A stretch of DNA of 64,000 nt. Origin: Thermoplasmataceae archaeon (GTDB taxonomy: Archaea > Thermoplasmatota > Thermoplasmata > Thermoplasmatales > Thermoplasmataceae). The position numbers were made by a program, and so were the translations under genes. The stretch spans positions 245,663 through 309,662 of the forward strand of contig JAVYSB010000001.1 of assembly GCA_038729425.1 (NCBI GenBank). Direction: 5' to 3'. Shown piece after piece: positions 53,585-62,933 of this stretch (its first letter is position 1; each line of letters opens with the position of its first letter). The notes beneath the pieces are model-generated. The model saw only the letters and a program-made list of their open reading frames with translations. It was not told where the DNA came from and made no database searches.

Positions 53585-55042
53585 TCATTTCATTTTAAAA
53601 AGACTTTCAAGATACTGCAGAAGGTTCCTGGACTCGGCCATCAATTTCTCCGAATGCACTCTAACCTGCTCAGCGCTGTCCCTTTCTCTGACGGTGACCG
53701 TAGCATCGGAAAGAGTGTTATAGTCAAATGTGATACAGTAGGGTGTCCCTGTCTCATCCTGCCGCGCATATCTTCTGCCTATGGATCCCGATTGATCGTA
53801 TGCCACATAGGGGTTGCTGGAAATTATCCTGTTGAAGAATTCCAACGCAACAACGTTGACGTTGTCCTTGTTCACAAGAGGCAGTATCGCGGCATTGTAA
53901 GGAGCTATCTCAGGTGGGAGCCTGAGAACCTTGAAGCCGTTAGGTCTCCGGTAGTATGTGTGCATAAGAACGCTGAGCAAAATCCTGTCTATACCCGAAG
54001 CTGGTTCTATGATCGATGGCACAACAGGTTTATCGTCAGAAAGAATAGACATGGACTCCCCACTTGATTTTTCGTGATTTGGAAGATCATTTCTGTCGGC
54101 TATTCCAGTAACCTCGACCCAATCATTATCAATCTCAACTTCAACATCCCAAGTGTCCACAGAATAATGCGCCAGATCATCCTTCGATACCTGCCTGAAC
54201 CTTAACTTCGAAGGATTAATGCCAACCCTGCAAAGGATTACTGCTGTCTTCTCCATGAAATACGCCAGGGCATTGCTGCTTATGATTCCATTAGAAAGGG
54301 CAGAGGAAACATCAGTTCTTGTCTGTTCTCCAACCCTTGGAATCAGTGAAAGGGGGAGGGTGGCTTTGAAATCTTTCCAGAACTTTCTCTGTGGATCAAC
54401 GAATACCTCCACTTCAGCCATGTTGAATTCCCTTAACCGGATAAGGCTCTGTCTTGGAGATATCTCATTTCTGAAACCTTTTCCGAACTGAGCCACTGCC
54501 ATTGGCAGTTTCCCCCTAAAAACAGTGTTAAGAAGCTTGAAATTTACTATGATTCCCTGTGCTGTTTCCGGTCGGAGATAAAGATCAGTTCCTCCCCCCT
54601 GTCCCGGCAAACTGAACATCACCTGGAAATCTCTTGCCTCTGTGATTCTGTTCCCGCAAGAAACACACTTCACAGTGTTTTTTGAGAGAAACTCATTCGC
54701 TGCTTGCACTGATTTGAGAGCCTGATCGAAACCGGAAGCTTTCATTACTGTTTCGAGTTTTTCCCGGTTATGGCATTTCTGGCATTCCGTTCCAAGATCT
54801 GAGAATTTGTCGAGGTGTCCCGATGCCCTGAACACAGGAGAAGGCACCACAACGGGTGTGTCTATAAATATGGCTCCATCGGCTAGATAGCTCTCCTTCC
54901 ATACCTTAACTATGTTGTCCCTCATCAGTACTCCAAGTGGTCCATAATCGTAGAACCCTGAAATGCCGCCATACAATGAAAACGAAGGCCAGAAGAACCC
55001 TCTCCTTTTGGCCAGTTCGACTGTGTCCTCGTAGGCGGTCAT
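53585..55042 (-). CDS. glyS: Glycyl-tRNA synthetase
   Basis: A 485-residue class II synthetase of the archaeal/eukaryal alpha2 type. RGFFWPSFSLYGGISGFYDYGPLG is motif 1-like, with FRNEISPRQSLIRLREFNMAE as motif 2 and ASGIDRILLSVLM as motif 3. A zinc-binding insertion has CQKC and CVSC. The anticodon-binding domain covers the last 100 residues. Overlaps the upstream CBS gene by 4 bases. It is shorter than many archaeal homologues (about 570). Confidence 0.93.
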   Translation of the reverse strand: MTAYEDTVELAKRRGFFWPSFSLYGGISGFYDYGPLGVLMRDNIVKVWKESYLADGAIFIDTPVVVPSPVFRASGHLDKFSDLGTECQKCHNREKLETVMKASGFDQALKSVQAANEFLSKNTVKCVSCGNRITEARDFQVMFSLPGQGGGTDLYLRPETAQGIIVNFKLLNTVFRGKLPMAVAQFGKGFRNEISPRQSLIRLREFNMAEVEVFVDPQRKFWKDFKATLPLSLIPRVGEQTRTDVSSALSNGIISSNALAYFMEKTAVILCRVGINPSKLRFRQVSKDDLAHYSVDTWDVEVEIDNDWVEVTGIADRNDLPNHEKSSGESMSILSDDKPVVPSIIEPASGIDRILLSVLMHTYYRRPNGFKVLRLPPEIAPYNAAILPLVNKDNVNVVALEFFNRIISSNPYVAYDQSGSIGRRYARQDETGTPYCITFDYNTLSDATVTVRERDSAEQVRVHSEKLMAESRNLLQYLESLFKMK

Positions 55043-55902
55043 TGGAATGCACTTAAAAGTTCTATATCGTAAAGCATGCCAACAAGTTTCTGCGATCCAT
55101 CAAGCAGTGGAAGCTGGTTGAAGTTCTTCGTAGCCATTATCTTCGCCACCCTTTCTATTGTATCGTTTACGTAAGCGACGGCTGGTGTCTTAATCATGAT
55201 GTCTGAAGCGGGTATGTTCGGCAACTGAATCTTGTTTTTCTCTAGTATATAGGTTACCACATTCCTTATACCGGACCAGGACCACGGGTCCTCGTCCTCG
55301 GCCATACCAGTTTCTGAAAGCACTGAACTCTGTTTCAGGTCAACCTTGTCGAATATATCTCTATCGGTGATTAATCCCATGAAATCTCCGTTTTCATTGA
55401 TTACTGGAAATGAATAGATTCTGGACACCCTCATCATGGTGTATATGGCACCTAGTGGGGTGTTGTACCATAGGGGTACAGCCATGATGTGGAGTATTGA
55501 CTTTACAGGTAGCTGACCGTAGATTTGTGAAAGGGTGTCAAGGAAATTCTGCGGAGTGAGGATCCCTACAACATCTCTTTCGGAATTTATGACCGCTATA
55601 TGCCTCCTGTTTTGCGATACCAGTTCCTTTGCAGCTTTTTCTATCGGGTCAGTGTCATAAACCGGATTAGCTCTTCTCATCACAAGAGCAGTCTGGCTTT
55701 CTTCTGGATTATCGAAGATGTCGCGCCTGCTAATTATTCCCACATACTTACCCTTGGAATCAATTACTGGCAGACCAGTTATATTCTTTTTTATAAGTAT
55801 TTTAACCACGTCACTGACGGTGCTCGGTACCCTGCATATGTGTGGGGACTTCGTCATTATGTCTGAAACTAGGGCTGCCATAATGGGTGATCGGGATTCC
55901 AT
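55039..55902 (-). CDS. Protein with four CBS domains
   Basis: A 287-residue protein composed of two CBS pairs (about 10-65, 75-130, 140-195 and 230-285). Motifs VVKILIKKNITGLPVIDSKG, IISRRDIF, FPVINENGDFMGLITDRDIF and IMATKNFNQLPLLDGSQKLV are CBS units. CBS pairs bind AMP, ATP or SAM and sense energy or metabolite state. It is coupled to glyS, so it could tune translation or act with the suf genes upstream; both are inferences. Confidence 0.88.
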   Translation of the reverse strand: MESRSPIMAALVSDIMTKSPHICRVPSTVSDVVKILIKKNITGLPVIDSKGKYVGIISRRDIFDNPEESQTALVMRRANPVYDTDPIEKAAKELVSQNRRHIAVINSERDVVGILTPQNFLDTLSQIYGQLPVKSILHIMAVPLWYNTPLGAIYTMMRVSRIYSFPVINENGDFMGLITDRDIFDKVDLKQSSVLSETGMAEDEDPWSWSGIRNVVTYILEKNKIQLPNIPASDIMIKTPAVAYVNDTIERVAKIMATKNFNQLPLLDGSQKLVGMLYDIELLSAFQ

Positions 55903-55968
55903 ATTAAATTATTTTCCGACTAAAATGGTAAACAAGTTGTTTGGGTGCTGCATCCAATCAGCTGGTCA

Positions 55969-56343
55969 TCAGCTCTGATTATTCAGGGCTTTGGTTATTG
56001 CGTTGTATGAGAGAAGCGCGCATTTCTCGCGTGTTGGACCAAGGTTCAACCCTATCAGCCCAAGCACAATATCAGGTTTCATGTTTTTGATTTCTGCCAC
56101 GCTTTTCCCCTTGACATATTCCGTCAACATGGATGCTGATGCTTGGCTTATAGAACATCCCTGACCCATGAACTTGATGTCTTTCACTATGCCATCTTCT
56201 ACCAATATTGAGAAATGCAAGGTGTCCCCGCATACTGGATTTGCCTCTGTAATGGAAGTTGTTTCCTTCTGGAGTTTACCGTAATTTCTTGGTTCCCTGT
56301 AATGATCGAGAATAATATCCATCTGTATTTCTTCATCGTTCAT
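55969..56343 (-). CDS. sufU: SufU/IscU-like Fe-S scaffold
   Basis: A 124-residue scaffold with three cysteines at the expected places: NPVCGD, GQGCSISQAS and REKCALL. MDIILDHYREPRNYGKL is the typical start. It receives sulfur from SufS and assembles or relays Fe-S clusters. It overlaps sufS by 4 bases. Last gene of the suf operon. Confidence 0.92.
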   Translation of the reverse strand: MNDEEIQMDIILDHYREPRNYGKLQKETTSITEANPVCGDTLHFSILVEDGIVKDIKFMGQGCSISQASASMLTEYVKGKSVAEIKNMKPDIVLGLIGLNLGPTREKCALLSYNAITKALNNQS

Positions 56344-57626
56344 CTTGCAAAGACCCTCCTTGTCGATCTGATACCATCGAACAGGCTCTCCACGTCCTCT
56401 CTGTCATTATAAATGTAGTAGGATGCCCTTGAGGTTGCAGCCACCCCAATCTCGTTCATCAGTGGCATTGCACAATGGTGGCCAGACCTGACAAACACAT
56501 TGGCTCTGTCCAGTGATTCAGCAACATCATGTGGGTGTATACCTTGTGATATGTGAACCCCGCTTTCAGACATCTTCATCTGCAAATCAAAACTCGGTAT
56601 CTCACCGATATTAAAAGTGTAGACACCAGCCCTTATTTCCAGATTTCTAGGTCCGTACGAAACAAGGTCTGGTATCTTCTCCTCTTCTTCCTTTTCCAGA
56701 GTGAATTTTATAAGATCTTTTTCATGTTCTCGAACATTTCCCATACCCAGATTTCGCAGATAATCCACTGCAGCTGAAAGACCAATGGCTCCCTCGATGT
56801 TCGGCGTACCCGCCTCAAATTTCAGTGGTACATCGTTCCATGTGGCGTGATCTTTCCAGACCTCCTTAATCATTTCTCCGCCCCCAAGGAATGGGTGCAT
56901 CTGCTCAAGATCATCAACTTTGGCATAGAGTCCCCCTATTCCGCTGGGACCGAGCATCTTGTGACCAGAAAAAGCCAGGAAATCACAACCGATTGACGAA
57001 ACGTCAACGGGCATATGTGGAACACTCTGGGCGCCGTCCAGAATAAATTTTGATCCGTTGTCATGGGCAAGCTTTACCAAGTCCCTGACAGGATTTATAG
57101 TGCCAAGAACATTGGAAACGTGGGTGAGCGAAACAACCTTAGTCCTTTTGCTCAGCATTTCCTGAAACTGGTCCATGCTGAGTTCCCACTGCTTGTTAAA
57201 GTTCACAAATTTGAGTTTTACTCCCATGTCCTGCAAAAACTGCCATGGAATAATATTGGAGTGGTGCTCCATGGTACCCAGCAAAATCTCGTCTCCAGGT
57301 TTCAGATCGTGAGCCAGTCCAAAAGCCACCAGGTTGAGCGCTTCTGTAGCGTTCCTAACAAATACAACCGTTCCGTCTTTTTCGGAGCCAATGAAACTTC
57401 TCACATTGTCTCTGGCCTTCTCGTACATATCGGTGGCTTCTTCGCTCAGCCTGTATATGCCGCGGTGAATGTTGCTGTTAAAGTTATAATAATAATTTAC
57501 AATGGCCTCGACAACCTGCCTCGGCTTCTGGGTTGTCGCTGCATTGTCAAGATATATTATGGGTTTTCCGTCTATTTTCCTGTCGAATATTGGAAAGTCT
57601 TTTTTCACCTGTTTTGAGTTAATCAT
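56340..57626 (-). CDS. sufS: Cysteine desulfurase SufS
   Basis: A 428-residue PLP enzyme. The Lys is in LAFSGHKMLGPSGIGGLYAK, the N-terminal IYLDNAATTQKPRQVVEAI is the group II signature, and the catalytic Cys lies in RSGHHCAMPLMNEIG. It removes sulfur from cysteine and gives persulfide to SufU or SufBCD. It overlaps sufD by 8 bases. Confidence 0.95.
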   Translation of the reverse strand: MINSKQVKKDFPIFDRKIDGKPIIYLDNAATTQKPRQVVEAIVNYYYNFNSNIHRGIYRLSEEATDMYEKARDNVRSFIGSEKDGTVVFVRNATEALNLVAFGLAHDLKPGDEILLGTMEHHSNIIPWQFLQDMGVKLKFVNFNKQWELSMDQFQEMLSKRTKVVSLTHVSNVLGTINPVRDLVKLAHDNGSKFILDGAQSVPHMPVDVSSIGCDFLAFSGHKMLGPSGIGGLYAKVDDLEQMHPFLGGGEMIKEVWKDHATWNDVPLKFEAGTPNIEGAIGLSAAVDYLRNLGMGNVREHEKDLIKFTLEKEEEEKIPDLVSYGPRNLEIRAGVYTFNIGEIPSFDLQMKMSESGVHISQGIHPHDVAESLDRANVFVRSGHHCAMPLMNEIGVAATSRASYYIYNDREDVESLFDGIRSTRRVFAR

Positions 57627-58848
57627 CTAAAACAAGGCCTTCTGAATATCTGGCGACTACCTCTGTGAGGAAATCATCACCCGATTTTTCAACGATTGAC
57701 CCCATGAATCCGCTGGTTATCAGGTTTTTGGCTAAATTCTTAGGTATGCCCCTTGACCGCATGTAGAATATCTGTTCGTCGTCCACGCTGCTGATGGCCG
57801 AAGCGTGCTTTGATCTGGTATCGTTATTCTTGATTAGCAAGGCAGGCTTGGTATTTGCAAATCCATCTCTGGACATAAGTAAAATTTTTGAGTCGTAGTA
57901 GCCGGTGGACTTTATGCTTTTCTCCTCTATATCGATGTTACCGCGGTGCATAGTGGAACTTTTGCCCATTACCACGCCTTTCACATGAACATCAGCGCTT
58001 GTTGCTATTCCAATCTGGAAGCTGCTGTCCCTTATGTCCATCTTCTGCTGCCCGTCACTGAAATTTATCCCAAACGTCTTAAAATCAGAACTGTCACCCC
58101 TCTGGATAGATTCATTGGAAAAGAGTACCTTTTCTCCACCATGGTTTACATGGTATATGGTGAATTCTGAATACTCAGACAGGAAAGATTTTACGAACAC
58201 GATATCAGTAACTTTCTGGGACTTGTCTTGGAGATAATCGAACTGGACCTTCGCCCTGCGCCCAAGGAAGATGTAAACATTCCTGCCCTGAACGCCATCT
58301 CCATCGCCGATAGTAGTATTAACCGTGCTGATAGTCACATTTGAGTCTTCTCCACAGCTAACAATTACCTTCAAAGCAAATGAAAGAGACGGATCGGAAG
58401 TATCGTGTACCTTCAAGGCCCCGGTGAAACCCTTCGGGATATCTATGAAAATTCCGCTTTGCCATACAGAGTTTATGAGATGTTCTATCCTGTCATCGCC
58501 CTTCTCGGAGAGAAACTCTGGAGTGAGCCCTGAATCTGAATTTCGCGCTGCCTCCATAAGGTCAAGTGCCTTAATAGCCCCGTTTTCGCTTGAGCGTCCG
58601 GCAATTCTGCCATTGACCACGGAAATGTTGTATCCATCTGGAGGAGCCTGGGCTCTTACATTGGCCGGTATGGTCCCGGAGGACATTTTCGCCAGGTCGC
58701 TCTCGGTGATTTCAACGTAGTCTTTCACCGTTGGGCTTTCTTTATAGTTTCGAAGTGGAGTCCTTGCAAAGGACAGCAGTGACTCTCTCCTTGGGTCATA
58801 CGTAGGGCCCGTGTATCTAGTTTTTATGAGTTCTACATAGTTTTCCAT
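57619..58848 (-). CDS. sufD: Fe-S cluster assembly protein SufD
   Basis: A 409-residue SufBD-domain protein. GTIPANVRAQAPPDGYNISV is N-terminal, and the beta-helix core reads NVYIFLGRRAKVQFDYLQDK and GNIDIEEKSIKSTGYYDSKI. The C-terminal ARYSEGLVLDD is usual. Shares the fold with SufB but lacks the cysteine-rich features. Part of the SufBCD scaffold in the cytoplasm. Confidence 0.93.
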   Translation of the reverse strand: MENYVELIKTRYTGPTYDPRRESLLSFARTPLRNYKESPTVKDYVEITESDLAKMSSGTIPANVRAQAPPDGYNISVVNGRIAGRSSENGAIKALDLMEAARNSDSGLTPEFLSEKGDDRIEHLINSVWQSGIFIDIPKGFTGALKVHDTSDPSLSFALKVIVSCGEDSNVTISTVNTTIGDGDGVQGRNVYIFLGRRAKVQFDYLQDKSQKVTDIVFVKSFLSEYSEFTIYHVNHGGEKVLFSNESIQRGDSSDFKTFGINFSDGQQKMDIRDSSFQIGIATSADVHVKGVVMGKSSTMHRGNIDIEEKSIKSTGYYDSKILLMSRDGFANTKPALLIKNNDTRSKHASAISSVDDEQIFYMRSRGIPKNLAKNLITSGFMGSIVEKSGDDFLTEVVARYSEGLVLDD

Positions 58849-58854
58849 GGTAGA

Positions 58855-60297
58855 TCATCCGACGGCTCCAAGTTTTCCCATTTCGAGTTTAATAAGCCTG
58901 TTCATTTCCACTGCGAATTCCATGGGTATCTCCCTCATGACATCGTCAAGGAAGCCAAGGACAATCATTGAACTAGCGTCCTCTTCACTCAGACCCCTTG
59001 ATCTGAGGTAAGTCAACTCTTCTGTTCCGATTCTGCCAACGGTTGCCTCATGAGCGAAGGTTGCGGTAGGATCGTAAATTTCATCGTGAGGGTAAGTGTA
59101 AGAGGACGATGCATCGTTGATCAGCAGTGCATCACACTGCACATGGCTCTTTGCATATTCCGCACCTTTGTTTATCCTGAGAAGTCCGCGATATATGGCC
59201 TTCCCATCATCAATGCTGATGCTCTTAGCTATGATCTTTGAAGTTGTATGCGGAGCGAAGTGAAGTGCCTTGGCTCCGGTGTCCTTGAAAGTTCCGGCTC
59301 CAGCCATGGCAACGTTCAGGTTCGATGCCGATGCGTATGGGCCCCGGAGATACGATGATGGGTAAAGCATGGTAACTTTTGAACCAAGTGATCCCCCAAC
59401 CCACTCCATCTGAGCATTCTCGTCAACCCATGCACGCTTCGTTGGCATGTTGTAGACGCTCTTTGACCAATTCTGGACGCTGGTGTACCTTGCCTTAGCG
59501 TTCTTCTTGACATAAATCTCAACAATGGCGCTGTGCAGTGAGTTTTTGTCGTAACGCGGCGCCGTGCAGCCCTCGACATAATGCGTTTTGGACCCTTCAT
59601 CAGCGATTACAATTGTGTGCTCAAACTGCCCAGTGGACTCACCGTTCATTCTGAAGTACGTCTGGAGAGGCATATCGATCTGAACGCCTTTCGGGACATA
59701 GAGAAATGACCCGCCGCTCCAAACCGCGCCATTTAACGCTGCAAACTTGTTATCAGTGAAGGGGACTGCTCTGCAGAAATAGTCCTTGACAAGATCTGGA
59801 TAATTCCTAACTGCGGAATCAAGATCCATGAAGACAACGCCCTTGTCCTCCCACACCTTTTTGAGGTTATGGTAAACGCCTTCACTATCGTATTGGGCCA
59901 CGGAGCCTGCCAGGTATTTCTGTTCCATCTCAGGTATGCCCAACTTGGTGAAAGTGTCCTTGATTTGTTCCGGCACCTCGTCCCAGTCATTCGTCTTTGT
60001 TTCTCCCGGCCTGTTGTAATAACTAATGTTCTCCCAGTCTATGCCGGAGAGATCTGGTCCCCATGCTGGAACAGGCTTCGAGTTGAATATTTCCAGCGCT
60101 TTGAGCCTGAGCCTCCTCATCCATTCAGGCTCCTTCTTTATCTCAGAAATCTCTTCGACGACCTTCTTGTTGAGTCCCCTACCTGTCGAATAATCTGAGT
60201 TGTCTGGATCGTGAAATTCAAAATCTTCTCTCTTGAAACTGTTTATGTCCTTCAACAGTTTTTCCAGTTCATCCTCTTTTTTATACTCAACTTCCAT
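58855..60297 (-). CDS. sufB: Fe-S cluster assembly protein SufB
   Basis: A 480-residue scaffold subunit. The N-terminal LSGIDWENISYYNRPG, core SGGSFLYVPKGVQIDMPLQT, HYVEGCTAP and YAKSHVQCDALLINDASSSY match SufB, including the cysteines used in persulfide transfer. It starts 11 bases after the sufC stop. It forms SufB-SufC-SufD with the ATPase. Confidence 0.95.
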   Translation of the reverse strand: MEVEYKKEDELEKLLKDINSFKREDFEFHDPDNSDYSTGRGLNKKVVEEISEIKKEPEWMRRLRLKALEIFNSKPVPAWGPDLSGIDWENISYYNRPGETKTNDWDEVPEQIKDTFTKLGIPEMEQKYLAGSVAQYDSEGVYHNLKKVWEDKGVVFMDLDSAVRNYPDLVKDYFCRAVPFTDNKFAALNGAVWSGGSFLYVPKGVQIDMPLQTYFRMNGESTGQFEHTIVIADEGSKTHYVEGCTAPRYDKNSLHSAIVEIYVKKNAKARYTSVQNWSKSVYNMPTKRAWVDENAQMEWVGGSLGSKVTMLYPSSYLRGPYASASNLNVAMAGAGTFKDTGAKALHFAPHTTSKIIAKSISIDDGKAIYRGLLRINKGAEYAKSHVQCDALLINDASSSYTYPHDEIYDPTATFAHEATVGRIGTEELTYLRSRGLSEEDASSMIVLGFLDDVMREIPMEFAVEMNRLIKLEMGKLGAVG

Positions 60298-60308
60298 TTA
60301 ATTCACCT

Positions 60309-61046
60309 TCATGCCCTGATCCAGTCGTATCCCTCGTCTTCAATCTTCATAGCAAGCTGCTTGTCACCGTTCTTAACAATTACACCATCCATAAGCACGT
60401 GAACAAATTGAGGATCTATATTTTTCAGGATCCTCTGATAGTGTGTGATAATGAGGAAGCCAACGTTGTCACTGTAGTAATCTTTTATCTCATTGGCAAC
60501 AAGTTTCAGGGCATCCACGTCCAAGCCAGAGTCAATTTCGTCAAGTATGACAATCTTAGGTTTGAGGACGACCATCTGGAGTATCTCAATCCTCTTTCTC
60601 TCCCCACCGGAAAATCCGTCATTGACCGATCTCGATACAAAGGATTCGTCCAGTCCAACATTCTTTATATGCTTCTTCAGAAGTTCATAAAACTGTGATA
60701 TGGATAACTTCTCATTCGGGTGGAGCTGGTTATAAGCATTCCTCAGGAATGTCGACAGCTTGACACCCGGTATTGCAACGGGACTCTGGAAAGCTAGAAA
60801 CAGCCCGGCCCTGGCCCTTTCCTCAGGGTTCTTTCGGGTTAGGTCTATTCCGTCAAGAACGATCGATCCTGCGTCGATAGTATAATTCGGATGACCAATG
60901 AGCACATTTCCGAGAGTGCTCTTGCCGGCACCGTTAGGTCCCATTAAGGCGTGTATTTCCCCCCCGCGGATCGTCATCGACACGTCCTTCAGTATTTTCT
61001 TGTCCTCAACCGATGCAGCGAGATTGCTAATGATCAGTTCACTCAT
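60309..61046 (-). CDS. sufC: Fe-S assembly ATPase SufC
   Basis: A 245-residue ABC-type ATPase from the ATG at 61046. Walker A GPNGAGKST, signature FSGGERKR, Walker B KIVILDEIDSGLDVDAL and H-loop LIITHYQR are complete. A longer frame starts 12 codons upstream but adds unlike residues. It drives conformational change in SufBD. A short AT-rich promoter lies between it and the divergent regulator. Confidence 0.95.
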   Translation of the reverse strand: MSELIISNLAASVEDKKILKDVSMTIRGGEIHALMGPNGAGKSTLGNVLIGHPNYTIDAGSIVLDGIDLTRKNPEERARAGLFLAFQSPVAIPGVKLSTFLRNAYNQLHPNEKLSISQFYELLKKHIKNVGLDESFVSRSVNDGFSGGERKRIEILQMVVLKPKIVILDEIDSGLDVDALKLVANEIKDYYSDNVGFLIITHYQRILKNIDPQFVHVLMDGVIVKNGDKQLAMKIEDEGYDWIRA

Positions 61047-61151
61047 AATAACTGTACACCTAACCTCTAATCTCGCAGACATATTTAAACACTTTCTTAT
61101 GTCTAAACTGACTAAATTATAAATACACCTGAGTAATACTACTATTGTAAT
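61047..61151. promoter_or_regulatory. Divergent promoter of sufC and the SufR-like regulator
   Basis: Two TATA-like elements face opposite ways: TTTAAATATG at about 61082-61091 for sufC (minus) and AAATTATAAATAC at 61114-61125 for the regulator (leaderless at 61152). The 105-base span is the expected site for SufR binding. No exact operator could be named. Confidence 0.5.
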
Positions 61152-61835
61152 ATGGAAAACGAGCTCATTACTAGTGTTGATGCAAGTGACGACATAACGG
61201 CGATACTTGGTTCGGTTAGAGGGAAAATAGTAAATGAACTGAGCCTACAGGAAAGAAGCATGGACGAACTTGCCGAAATCCTTTCCATCAACAAGAATGC
61301 GGTGAAAGAGCATATGGGTTCCCTTGAGATGAGAGGTTATGTCAAGTCGTTTTTCCGTGGCGGCAAATCCGGGAGACCGAGGAAATTTTACGAGCTTACG
61401 GAAAAGGGAATGTCTCTTTTTCCAAAAAAATACATCACGCTGGCAACATACCTGATATCAGAATTCGAGACAGAAGTTGGAACAGAAAAGATGAACCTTA
61501 TACTTGGCAGGATAGCTGACAGGATGATCAGGGACGCTGGTATGAAAATCGGGGATGAACCTGGAAAAAACAGGGAAGAGAAAATAAGGGAACTTAACGA
61601 GTTCGTTTCTGCCCTGAACCGGCTTGGCTACCATGCCAGGCTTGAGGTTACCGATGATACCGTCAGGATCATTAGGCACAACTGTATCTTTTATGACCTT
61701 GCAAAGAACAATTCAAAGATAATCTGCGGAACTCTGGGCAACCAACTCATAAATAAGTCCATTGACAGAAAATTCACAATTGTTGAGAAATTCACTGATG
61801 GCGCGAAGAAATGCGTAGTTGAAATCCAGATCTGA
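61152..61835 (+). CDS. SufR-like Fe-S regulator of the suf operon
   Basis: A 227-residue winged-helix regulator. Residues 27-80 form the HTH (LSLQERSMDELAEILSINKN, VKEHMGSLEMRGYVKSFFRG, GRPRKFYELTEKG). The C-terminal half has H176, C178, C192 and C221 (HNCIFYDLAKN, IICGT, KKCVVEI), the cysteine arrangement that binds a [4Fe-4S] cluster in SufR. With cluster bound, such proteins repress suf; loss of cluster derepresses. Divergent position to sufC supports direct control. Confidence 0.87.
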   Translation: MENELITSVDASDDITAILGSVRGKIVNELSLQERSMDELAEILSINKNAVKEHMGSLEMRGYVKSFFRGGKSGRPRKFYELTEKGMSLFPKKYITLATYLISEFETEVGTEKMNLILGRIADRMIRDAGMKIGDEPGKNREEKIRELNEFVSALNRLGYHARLEVTDDTVRIIRHNCIFYDLAKNNSKIICGTLGNQLINKSIDRKFTIVEKFTDGAKKCVVEIQI

Positions 61836-61972
61836 TTGATAATTCGGCGCAGTGGGCATCTGCGATGGATAGAAACTTGGTAAAACGGTGACTGGTTGGC
61901 AACACTTAAATACAATAACTGGATATTTTCGGGAACCACACACTAGAATCCTTGTTGGAGCAAAGGTCTAAG

Positions 61973-62932
61973 ATGATTAACACCCAGGAAAGTAAATTGA
62001 GATCCCCTTACCTGTCATTTGACAGAGCCCAGTGGTCACAGAAGAGGGGAAACTTTTCCGTATCAATATCAGATGAAGAAATCAGGGCTGTCAGGTCCCT
62101 GAATGATAAGATTGCACGAGATGAGGTCGTAGATTTTTATTTCCCAATCTCCAGGCTCATTGACCTTTACGTTAAAGCTAGCGTGAAACTCCATGAGGCG
62201 AGAAACGAGTTTCTAAGTGAGGATGGGCTTAAGGTTCCGTATATTGTGGGCGTTACAGGTAGCGTTGCCGTGGGAAAGAGTACCACTTCCAGAATTCTTA
62301 AACTTCTGCTCGAGAGGCTCCCCTGGCAGCCAAGAGTTGACCTTGTAACTACTGATGGTTTTCTTTATCCGAACAGTGTTCTCGAGCGCAATGGCATAAT
62401 GAACCGTAAGGGTTTTCCAGAAAGCTATGACATCAAACAGTTGATAAATTTCCTGACGAGTGTGAAGTCCGGCGCGGATAAGGCTCTGGTGCCTGTGTAT
62501 TCGCATCTGGAGTATGATATTCTGCCGGGCCAGTATTTAAAAGTAGAGCGGCCGGACATACTTATCATTGAAGGGTTGAATATATTGCAGGTAGGTGAAG
62601 GCGTTGACCATGGAATGCCCAAGCCTGTCTATGTGTCCGATTTTCTGGATTTCTCTATTTTTGTCGATGCACCGGAGGAATGGGTAAGGGAGTGGTTCAT
62701 CGAGCGATTCCTCCTATTGCAGCAAAATGCCTTCGTAAACCCCAAATCATATTTCAGAAAATACCGTGAACTTTCAAGTGAAGACGCAATAAGGATATCC
62801 TCCGAAATCTGGGATAGTATAAACGGGCTAAACTACAAGGAAAATATAATGAAAACTAAGTGGAGGGCCCACCTAATACTTGAGAAGGGAAGAGACCATT
62901 CCATACAGCAAATTCTAATGAGGAAAATATAG
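61973..62932 (+). CDS. coaA: Pantothenate kinase, bacterial type I
   Basis: A 319-residue kinase from the ATG at 61973 (AAAGGTCT just upstream); a TTG seven codons earlier is possible. The P-loop is [16 protein letters not shown]. The lid/substrate motifs include [30 protein letters not shown] and [11 protein letters not shown]. Type I PanK is rare in archaea but one from Picrophilus torridus has been characterised and is not inhibited by CoA (established). It gives 4'-phosphopantothenate for CoaBC. Confidence 0.9.
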   Translation: MINTQESKLRSPYLSFDRAQWSQKRGNFSVSISDEEIRAVRSLNDKIARDEVVDFYFPISRLIDLYVKASVKLHEARNEFLSEDGLKVPYIVGVTGSVAVGKSTTSRILKLLLERLPWQPRVDLVTTDGFLYPNSVLERNGIMNRKGFPESYDIKQLINFLTSVKSGADKALVPVYSHLEYDILPGQYLKVERPDILIIEGLNILQVGEGVDHGMPKPVYVSDFLDFSIFVDAPEEWVREWFIERFLLLQQNAFVNPKSYFRKYRELSSEDAIRISSEIWDSINGLNYKENIMKTKWRAHLILEKGRDHSIQQILMRKI

Positions 62933-62933
62933 G

